From: Methylocystis sp.
GTDB lineage: Bacteria > Pseudomonadota > Alphaproteobacteria > Rhizobiales > Beijerinckiaceae
Assembly (NCBI GenBank): GCA_016177005.1
Contig: JACOWC010000002.1
Coordinates: 1-40,817 of the forward strand
Reading direction: 5' to 3'
Length of the DNA stretch: 40,817 nt
Shown here: positions 35,275-40,817 of the stretch, in pieces
Position numbering within the stretch: position 1 is the stretch's first letter
Layout of the letters: each line of letters starts with the position of its first letter
Position numbers and translations under genes: made by a program
The notes under the pieces: generated by a model
The model's input: only the letters and a program-made list of their open reading frames with translations
What the model was told of the DNA's origin: nothing
Database searches by the model: none

Positions 35275-36033
35275 ATGGCTAATGCGACTTCTATCGAGTG
35301 GACCGACGCTACTTGGAATCCCGTAACCGGCTGCACGAAGATCAGCGCGGGCTGCAACCATTGTTATGCTGAAAGGTTCTCTGAGCGTTTTCGCGGCACG
35401 CCAGGCCACCCGTTCGAGCGAGGTTTCGATCTGGTGTTGCGCCCAGAAAGGTTGAAGCAACCTCTAAATTGGCGGGATCCCAAGCTAATCTTCGTGAACT
35501 CGATGAGTGACCTGTTCCATAAGGAAATTCCTCGTCCATTCCTCGACGAGGTTTTTGCAACCATGGAAGCCGCCGACTGGCACACCTTTCAGATTTTGAC
35601 AAAGAGAAGCTCTCTTTTGCGAGACTATATAAACAGCCGCTATCCCAACCAGCCTGCGCCCGCGCACATTTGGTTGGGAGCGTCAATCGAAAATGCAAGG
35701 GCGAAATCCAGAATTCGGCATGTGCAAACGGCAAATGCGTCTATTCGTTTTTTGTCCATTGAACCGCTGATCGGGCCGCTCGGAAAAGTCGATCTTTCAG
35801 ACATCGACTGGGTTATCGTTGGTGGCGAGAGCGGCCCTAAAGCACGCCGAATGCACCCAAACTGGGTTCGTGAAGTCCGCGATCAATGTGCGGAGGCGAA
35901 CGTGTCGTTTTTCTTTAAGCAATGGGGCGGCATCAGGCCAAAATCTGGGGGGAGAACGCTTGACGGGCGCGAATGGAATCAGATGCCCCCTCTTCTGGTC
36001 GATAAGCAAATTCTCTCGGTGGCGGCTGAATAA
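35275..36033 (+). CDS. Three-Cys-motif protein, phage Gp37/Gp68 (DUF5131) family
   Basis: 252 residues. The N-terminus MANATSIEWTDATWNPVTGC leads into Cys20-x6-Cys27-x2-Cys30 (CTKISAGCNHCYAERF), the three-Cys signature of this family, thought to resemble radical-SAM cluster sites. Further family blocks are FVNSMSDLFHKEIP, WHTFQILTKRS, IWLGASIEN, FLSIEPLIGPL and VIVGGESGPKARRM. Genes of this kind occur in phages and bacterial islands beside TcmP, as here; no reaction is established to my knowledge. The ATG at 35275 matches family starts; the one at 35257 is possible. Base composition is lower in GC than neighbouring core genes. It lies 18 bases before tcmP and is probably cotranscribed. Confidence 0.9.
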   Translation: MANATSIEWTDATWNPVTGCTKISAGCNHCYAERFSERFRGTPGHPFERGFDLVLRPERLKQPLNWRDPKLIFVNSMSDLFHKEIPRPFLDEVFATMEAADWHTFQILTKRSSLLRDYINSRYPNQPAPAHIWLGASIENARAKSRIRHVQTANASIRFLSIEPLIGPLGKVDLSDIDWVIVGGESGPKARRMHPNWVREVRDQCAEANVSFFFKQWGGIRPKSGGRTLDGREWNQMPPLLVDKQILSVAAE

Positions 36034-36051
36034 ATTAGATGGCGGCGTTCG

Positions 36052-37224
36052 ATGGAAAACGTTTATGGCGGACGAGAACAAACTCGTGCCAAACATTTTA
36101 TTCTCAAAAAATATTTAGAAACTCTGACCTTCAAATTATTGCAAGGAGGCCACTCAATCTTGACCTATGTCGACGGATTTTCAGGGCCGTGGAAGCCGAA
36201 GGCGTCGGATTATTCAGATACATCGTTCATGATCGCAATTCGAATTTTGAAGAATGCGCATCGCAAATTCCGTGACGACGGCAATCCGAAGGAAGTTAGA
36301 TGCTTTTTCGTTGAAGAGAATGCGGATGCGTATGGGCAGCTGAGGGCCGCAGTTTCAGCTCACGACGACCCCAGCAACGGCTTTCATGTTAGATCATATG
36401 GGGGCACATTCGAGGAAGCCATTCCTCAGATCAAAAATTTCATAGGCGATTCGTTTGCTTTGACTTTCATCGATCCAACTGGATGGACGGGATACGACCT
36501 TAATAAGATCGCCCCCGTTTTGCGTCACCATCCGGGAGAAGTGCTTGTCAATTTCATGTACGATCATGTGAACCGGTTTATTGGGAGCGAGGATCCGAAA
36601 ATCATCTCGTCTTTCGATTCAATCCTGGGCGGACCAAATTGGAAAGACCGGCTCGACAGGAGCCTGCCCCGTGGACTCGCTGCGGAAATGCTGTTCAAGG
36701 AAAATCTCAAAAAGGCTGGGCGGTTTAAATACGTTCTGTCGACCCGAATTGATAAAGCTACAGCAAACCGACCGCATTTTGCGCTCGCATATGGCACACG
36801 AAGTCTGGCTGGCCTAAAGGCGTTTCGTCAGGTCGAATTTGAAGCCTTGCGCGCGCATGAAAAGCAGCGTCTTGAAGCAAAGCACGCCAAAAGACAGGCG
36901 AGGACAGGCCAAGGAAGCTTATTTGGCGCCGGTGAGCTTCCGGAGGCGGGCTCGATTGACGACGTCGTGACCGAGAATGTTGAAGCTGCGCGAAGATGGA
37001 TTGTCGACTATCTCCGCCGACGTGGTTCGGTAAGATTTACTGAACTCTGCGAGAACGTTCTTCTCACACACATGCTGCGAGAGACGAATGTCAAAGACAT
37101 TTGTGTGGAATTGGCGGAGAAGGGGGTGATAGCTGCATCGTGGCGCAACGAGACGCCAAGAAAGCAAAAGCCGAATGACCATCATTTGATCGCGCTTGTC
37201 GCGAACAAGCCGGTCGGCCCATGA
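36052..37224 (+). CDS. tcmP: Three-Cys-motif partner protein TcmP
   Basis: 390 residues, the recurrent partner of three-Cys-motif proteins. The opening KHFILKKYLETLTFKLL is typical. The N-terminal half looks like a SAM-dependent methyltransferase: YVDGFSGPW (Asp41) resembles motif I, CFFVEEN (Glu88-89) the ribose-binding acidic residue, and FIDPTGW (Asp141) the DPPY-like catalytic motif. The C-terminal part has a charged helix (FEALRAHEKQRLEAKHAKRQAR) and a likely winged-helix domain (RRRGSVRFTELCENVLL to GVIAASW). The substrate is unknown. One hand-counted 60-base line (36241-36300) is 28/60 G+C, against 40/60 in tadA (37381-37440). The stop overlaps the tadA start as ATGA. Confidence 0.9.
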   Translation: MENVYGGREQTRAKHFILKKYLETLTFKLLQGGHSILTYVDGFSGPWKPKASDYSDTSFMIAIRILKNAHRKFRDDGNPKEVRCFFVEENADAYGQLRAAVSAHDDPSNGFHVRSYGGTFEEAIPQIKNFIGDSFALTFIDPTGWTGYDLNKIAPVLRHHPGEVLVNFMYDHVNRFIGSEDPKIISSFDSILGGPNWKDRLDRSLPRGLAAEMLFKENLKKAGRFKYVLSTRIDKATANRPHFALAYGTRSLAGLKAFRQVEFEALRAHEKQRLEAKHAKRQARTGQGSLFGAGELPEAGSIDDVVTENVEAARRWIVDYLRRRGSVRFTELCENVLLTHMLRETNVKDICVELAEKGVIAASWRNETPRKQKPNDHHLIALVANKPVGP

Positions 37225-37661
37225 CTGATCTCTTCTGCGCCGCCTTCGATGAGGCGCGCGCCGCCGCCGCTGCAGGCGAAGTCCCGGTCGGCGCGGCGCT
37301 GGCGCGCAATGGCGCGGTCATCGCCGCCGCGGCCAACCGCACGCTGCGCGATCGCGATCCGACCGCTCATGCCGAGATGCTGGTCATTCGCGAGGCCTGC
37401 GCCGCGATCGGCTCGGAGCGTCTCGTCGACTGCGATCTCTACGTGACGCTGGAGCCCTGCGCCATGTGCGCGGCGGCGATCAGCTTTGCGCGCATCCGGC
37501 GGCTCTATTATGCGGCGAGCGATCCGAAGGGCGGCGGGGTGGAGCACGGCCCGCGGTTCTTCTCGCAGCCGACCTGCCATCATCGGCCCGAGGTCTACGG
37601 CGGCATTCGCGAGAGCGAAGCGGCGCAGCTCTTGCGCGACTTCTTTCAGGCGCGACGCTAG
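37221..37661 (+). CDS. tadA: tRNA(Arg) adenosine-34 deaminase
   Basis: Converts A34 to inosine in tRNA-Arg(ACG), an essential wobble modification in most bacteria. The 146-residue protein has the zinc and proton-shuttle site HAEM (His and Glu) and the Cys pair in LEPCAMCAAAI. GEVPVGAAL and the C-terminal PEVYGGIRESEAAQLLRDFFQARR match TadA. Its ATG overlaps the tcmP stop (ATGA), so translation is probably coupled to a gene that appears foreign. High GC returns immediately at this gene. Confidence 0.95.
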   Translation: MTDLFCAAFDEARAAAAAGEVPVGAALARNGAVIAAAANRTLRDRDPTAHAEMLVIREACAAIGSERLVDCDLYVTLEPCAMCAAAISFARIRRLYYAASDPKGGGVEHGPRFFSQPTCHHRPEVYGGIRESEAAQLLRDFFQARR

Positions 37662-37785
37662 AGCGCGGCTCGCGAAAAAGTGAAATCCGGTTTTTCGCGT
37701 AAAGCGCGCTCTGATTTAAGGGATGGAGCAGGATTCACGTTTGAAGCGGATCGCATCTGCGATCCGCTTCAAACGATCCTGCTCC
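37662..37785. repeat. Double-hairpin dispersed-type repeat between tadA and the patatin gene
   Basis: The first arm pair is gagcgcg...cgcgaaaaa with tttttcgcg...cgcgctc (37664-37712). The second is ggagcaggatt...gtttgaagcggatcgca with its inverse tgcgatccgcttcaaac...atcctgctcc (37725-37785), a hairpin of nearly 30 base pairs. The core 'aagtgaaatccggtttttcgcg' resembles repeats I recall from many Rhizobiales genomes. It overlaps the last codons of the patatin gene and probably terminates both convergent transcripts. Confidence 0.8.
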
Positions 37786-38632
37786 GAGCCTCGAGCCGCA
37801 GCGCCGCCTGCGCCAAGCCGTGGCGCAGCGTGTCGCGGCAGGCGTCGCCGGCGGCGAAAATGCGCGACGCCTTGAACAGGTCCAGCGCGAGATATTGATG
37901 CACCTCGGGCCGGATCAGCACGTCGGGCGGCCGTTCGGCGATCATGCGCGAACTGATGGCGTTCATCATGATCTGGCTGGCGACGATCATCGTCTCGAAG
38001 GCGGAAGGCGCTCCTTTGCCGGCCTCGACGCCGAAATTGCCGGAGACGTCGACGGCGATGACGATGTCGGCAAGGCCCCAGAGATGATCATAGGGCAGCG
38101 GATTGACCAGTCCGCCATCGACGAAATAGCCGTGATCGCTTTGGGCGGCGCGGACAATGCCGGGTATCGCCATTGACCCAGCAATGGCGGGACGCAGAAG
38201 GCCGGTCGCAAAAACCGCCTCGACGCGGCGGCGAAAATCGGTCGCGACAACCTGCAGCGGAATGCTCAAATCTTCGAAGCGCTCCGGCATGCCGTGCGGC
38301 CAAAAGGCCTGGAGAAAGCGCTCGCCGTCGAACAGCAGCGGATGCGCGACCCGGGAAAGAAGCCGCTTTCGTCCGCGGGCCCGCGCATGGAGCAGCCGGC
38401 GCGCGAGTCCGATGCGGTTCTTGAGAATGGCCTGGGCGTGGGCTCGTAGTTCCTCGCCTGAAAAGCCCGCCGCATAAGCGGCGCCGATGACGGCGCCGAT
38501 CGAGGCGCCGGCAATGGCGACCGGCCGCACCCCCATGTCGTCCAGCGCCTGGAGCACGCAAATATGCGCAAGTCCGCGCGCGCCGCCGCCGCCCAGCGCG
38601 AGCGCGACGGTCTTGCCGCGGTAGAGACTCAC
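37769..38632 (-). CDS. Patatin-like phospholipase
   Basis: A 287-residue serine acyl hydrolase of the RssA/NTE type. The oxyanion loop GGGGARGLAH is near residues 14-23, the nucleophile elbow GASIGA has Ser44, and the Asp of the dyad is in VDGGLVNPLP (Asp172). No signal peptide is evident, so it is probably cytosolic or membrane-associated. Starting at GTG 38632 creates a GTGA overlap with the stop of the upstream hydrolase gene, a coupling signal; the track's 322-residue start would overlap that gene by about 100 bases. The last residues (RSRIV) are encoded by the adjoining repeat. Confidence 0.9.
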   Translation of the reverse strand: MSLYRGKTVALALGGGGARGLAHICVLQALDDMGVRPVAIAGASIGAVIGAAYAAGFSGEELRAHAQAILKNRIGLARRLLHARARGRKRLLSRVAHPLLFDGERFLQAFWPHGMPERFEDLSIPLQVVATDFRRRVEAVFATGLLRPAIAGSMAIPGIVRAAQSDHGYFVDGGLVNPLPYDHLWGLADIVIAVDVSGNFGVEAGKGAPSAFETMIVASQIMMNAISSRMIAERPPDVLIRPEVHQYLALDLFKASRIFAAGDACRDTLRHGLAQAALRLEARSRIV

Positions 38633-39513
38633 AGGAATTTCTCCAGGACGGCGAGCGTCTCCGTCGGCGCTTCCTCCATCGGAAAAAGTCCAGAGTCGAC
38701 GCGCGCCTCGACCACGTCGTCGCGCCATTCGCGCCACGCGGCGACGAGCGAGGGACCTCTTCTTGGGAAGGTCGCTTCGCCGGCGATGATGAGCGTCGGC
38801 ATGGCGAGCGTCTTGCCCTCCGCTTTGTCGGCTTGGAGTTGCTCGCGATCAATGGTCGCCCCCGCGCGAAAATCTTCGCAGAAAGCGTGAATGCGCGCCG
38901 GATCGTTGAACGCCTGGCGATAGGCGGCGAGCGCGTTTGCTCCGAACGCGTCCAGCGACTTCGCCTTCGTTGCGTTCTTCAGCGCATCGTCGAGAAAGCC
39001 GGCGGGGTCCAGCCCGATCAGCGCTTCGGGCTTCGGCGCCTCGGCAGCGAGGAAGCGGGCGCGTCCGACCCGCTGCAAATCGCCATCGCCGAAATCATCG
39101 TCGAGCGGCGCAATATTGATGAGCGCGATCTTGTCCAGTCGTCCCGGTTGATCGAGCGCAAGGCGCTGGCCGACGCGCGCGCCCCTGTCGTGACCGACGA
39201 GCGCGAAGCGCACATGGCCGAGCGACTCCATCACCGCGACGACATCGGCGGCCATTTCCCGCTTCGCATAATTTTCGCCATTTTCGCTCGCCGGAGCCGC
39301 CGACCAGCCATAGCCGCGCAGATCCATCGCGACGACGGTAAAGCGTTTGGCGAGCGCCGAGGCGATCTTGCGCCAGGCGACATGGGTCTCGCCAAATCCG
39401 TGCAAGAGAATCACGGGCGGACCTTCGCCACGGACTCGGGCGAAAATTTTTCCCGCCGGCGCATCAATCCAATGCGAAGCGAAACCAGGAAAAAGATCTG
39501 CTGAATTGGACAT
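38629..39513 (-). CDS. Alpha/beta hydrolase, fluoroacetate dehalogenase-like, catalytic residues substituted
   Basis: 294 residues with the fold and nucleophile context of haloacetate dehalogenases: oxyanion HGFGETHVAW, VAMDLRGYGWS, nucleophile Asp109 in GHDRGARVGQRLALDQPGR. Two other triad positions differ. Asn133 replaces the Asp in the expected LDIxP (here LINIAP), and Leu276 replaces the catalytic His in the expected SGHF (here SGLFPMEEAP). The His-Trp pair expected of the halide pocket is also not seen. So it may be an inactive or repurposed hydrolase, and the dehalogenase name should not be taken as function. It is coupled to the downstream patatin. Confidence 0.85.
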   Translation of the reverse strand: MSNSADLFPGFASHWIDAPAGKIFARVRGEGPPVILLHGFGETHVAWRKIASALAKRFTVVAMDLRGYGWSAAPASENGENYAKREMAADVVAVMESLGHVRFALVGHDRGARVGQRLALDQPGRLDKIALINIAPLDDDFGDGDLQRVGRARFLAAEAPKPEALIGLDPAGFLDDALKNATKAKSLDAFGANALAAYRQAFNDPARIHAFCEDFRAGATIDREQLQADKAEGKTLAMPTLIIAGEATFPRRGPSLVAAWREWRDDVVEARVDSGLFPMEEAPTETLAVLEKFL

Positions 39514-39725
39514 TCGTTACAACCGTCTCCTTTACGGCGAGCGCGTCTGTGCGAACGTTATACAGTATCTCCTGAGACGCTGCCGAAATATATATCGATG
39601 AACGTCAAGCGACTATGTCACGAAGATCGCGAGTCATGTTCCCATGAAAAGCAAGCTGAAGCGCTTCAATGTTGAGGCAGGTCAAGAAAACTCTTCAAGC
39701 AAGATGCGCAACTCGGGAGAGAGAC

Positions 39726-40320
39726 ATGCCAAGCCAGATCGTCAACGAAGTTGTCGCCGCGAATAATGCCTACGCCGCTAATTTCGGAAAGAAGAGCGAA
39801 CGCGCGCTGCCGCCTGCGCGCGCGCATTCGCAATCCTGACCTGCATGGATGCGCGCCTCGATCCCGCGAAATATGCGGGCCTGTCGGAAGGCGACGCGCA
39901 TGTGATCCGCAACGCCGGCGGTCGCGCGTCGGATGACGCGATTCGCTCGCTCGTCATTTCGCACAAGCTGCTCGGCACCAAGGAGTGGTTCGTCATCCAC
40001 CACACCAATTGCGGCATGGAGCTGTTCTTCGACGAGATCATGGGCGACTTGCTGGACGACAATCTTGCGACGGCGAATTTCGACGGCAAGAATTGGTCGT
40101 ACCCGCAGCATGGCGGCGGCTGTTCGGCCGGCCACTTCATCAAATGGCACACGATCAAGAATCAGGAGGAAAGCGTCGCGCAGGATGTCGCGCGCATCCG
40201 GTCGCACCCCCTCGTGCCGAAGAACATCCCGATCTACGGCTACATCTATGATGTGAAGACCGGCAAGATCAACGAGGTCGCCGAAGCGACGAAGCGACGA
40301 AGCGCGGCAGGGCGGCCTAA
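39726..40320 (+). pseudogene. Beta-carbonic anhydrase with two frameshifts
   Basis: The ATG at 39726 (GGGAGAGAGAC upstream) encodes [20 protein letters not shown] and then runs into TGA at 39837. Removing two bases from a GC run (about 39814-39824) restores [23 protein letters not shown], after which the frame carries the zinc ligands and dyad of beta-carbonic anhydrases ([13 protein letters not shown]). Near the end, the 8-bp unit gaagcgac is duplicated (40283-40298); without it the frame ends EATKRGRAA at TAA 40318. With it, translation continues about 65 residues into repeats to 40513. The intact gene would be about 194 residues and hydrate CO2. As given it is probably non-functional, unless 39845 initiates a truncated form. 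Confidence 0.85.
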
Positions 40321-40340
40321 GCCGCATCGTCGCAAGCTTC

Positions 40341-40371
40341 GTCATTGCGAGCCGGAGGCGAAGCAATCCAG
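40341..40371. repeat. GTCATTGCGAGC-family repeat, half copy
   Basis: gtcattgcgagccggaggcgaagcaatccag matches one arm of the full palindrome at 32627-32698. The second arm is missing. It lies just after the restored carbonic anhydrase stop and directly beside a repeat of the other family. Confidence 0.8.
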
Positions 40372-40404
40372 AAGCGCCCGGCTTGATCCGTTCGCTTGGA
40401 CGAT

Positions 40405-40488
40405 GTCATTCCCGGCAGGCCGAAGGCCTGACCGGGAATCCAGAGCCGAGCCAATAACGGTGGTCTTGCTTCGCGCGTCGGGAATGAC
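40405..40488. repeat. Dispersed palindromic repeat, GTCATTCCCG family, copy 2
   Basis: Starts gtcattcccggcaggccgaaggcctgaccgggaatc and ends cgcgcgtcgggaatgac, closely similar to the longer copy at 3177-3283 but without its internal gattcccgatc segment. It contains the hairpin aggccgaaggcct. It lies between the carbonic anhydrase remnant and the rhodanese gene. Confidence 0.85.
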
Positions 40489-40515
40489 AGCCGAGCCGTT
40501 CAAATGGATTTAGTA

Positions 40516-40817
40516 TCACTCCACCGCGCCGCCGCGAGCGCGCCAGCCGCCGGCGCCCGGCGCATAGTGACGGATATCCTTTCGGCCCGCGCCTTGCGCC
40601 TGCGCCAAGGCCTTGGCCGAACGCCCGCCCGCCTGGCAAATGAGAACGACGTCGCCCTTCGGCAGCTTCGTCGGATCAAAGCTGGAAAGCGGCATGTTCT
40701 TGGCGCCCGGCACATGGCCTGCGCCATATTCATGCGGCTCGCGCACATCGACGATGGCGCAGGACTTGTCCGCGACGACGCGGCAGAAATCTTCATGCTC
40801 GATCGTCGGCGCCGCGC
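40516..40817 (-). CDS. Rhodanese-domain protein (N-terminus beyond window)
   Basis: About 99 C-terminal residues are visible; the frame stays open to the window edge, so the track's start at 40746 is not the true one. Domain landmarks are CAIVDVREPHEYGAGHVPGAKNMPL and the active-site loop VVLICQAGGRSAKAL, with the sulfur-carrying Cys present. Single rhodanese domains carry persulfide sulfur or act as sulfurtransferases. The visible part looks like a stand-alone domain, but further N-terminal domains cannot be excluded. Confidence 0.9.
   Translation of the reverse strand, partial: AAPTIEHEDFCRVVADKSCAIVDVREPHEYGAGHVPGAKNMPLSSFDPTKLPKGDVVLICQAGGRSAKALAQAQGAGRKDIRHYAPGAGGWRARGGAVE

Noticed and set aside
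37662-37785. Repeat as a CRISPR or transposon end
   Set aside because: Only two hairpins, no regular spacers, and no transposase nearby; a REP-like element explains it better.

Overview
The window is high-GC bacterial chromosome. It looks like an alphaproteobacterium of the Rhizobiales, possibly a Methylocystis/Methylosinus-type methanotroph, though the genus is a guess. The clues are 5-aminolevulinate synthase (C4 haem pathway), class I PHA synthase, a fused MaeB malic enzyme, a TonB-dependent receptor behind a cobalamin riboswitch, and dispersed palindromic repeats of a Rhizobiales kind. Nearly all of it is ordinary core and accessory metabolism. There is no rRNA, CRISPR array, transposase or integrase, and one tRNA (Tyr).

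Layout, 1-18.6 kb. A truncated NtrC-type sigma-54 activator (-) is followed by rdgB, an AcoD/ExaC-type aldehyde dehydrogenase with its usual DUF779 partner, tRNA-Tyr and a HupE/UreJ-like membrane protein. Convergent to the last is a membrane-anchored coiled-coil protein. Then come phaC and alanine dehydrogenase (both -), a DUF3775 protein, a His-rich SmbP-like metal-binding protein with a clear terminator, an APC permease, a Rieske protein (-), the MgtA-type Mg2+ P-type ATPase, a convergent AI-2E/PerM-family protein and a large exported protein of unknown function (-).

Layout, 18.8-25.3 kb: a corrinoid/tetrapyrrole neighbourhood. A promoter and cobalamin riboswitch precede btuB, then a gene broken by an internal deletion, then a polytopic membrane protein that is a candidate corrinoid transport component. 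A PduO-type cobalamin adenosyltransferase (-) is divergent from hemA. A small Gly/Tyr-rich secreted protein lies between.

Layout, 25.3-35.2 kb: ugd with a SnoaL-like gene, maeB, mutS, then rluB-rsmD as an operon on the minus strand.

Layout, 35.2-37.2 kb: the most unusual part. A two-gene, visibly lower-GC module encodes a Gp37/Gp68 (DUF5131) three-Cys-motif protein and its partner TcmP, a methyltransferase-like protein. It sits between rluB and tadA, and the tcmP stop overlaps the tadA start (ATGA). I infer horizontal acquisition. Its function is unknown.

Layout, 37.2-40.8 kb: tadA, a repeat-derived double hairpin, a patatin translationally coupled to an alpha/beta hydrolase that has lost catalytic residues, a beta-carbonic anhydrase broken by two separate +2 frameshifts, a cluster of two repeat families, and a rhodanese domain running off the right edge.
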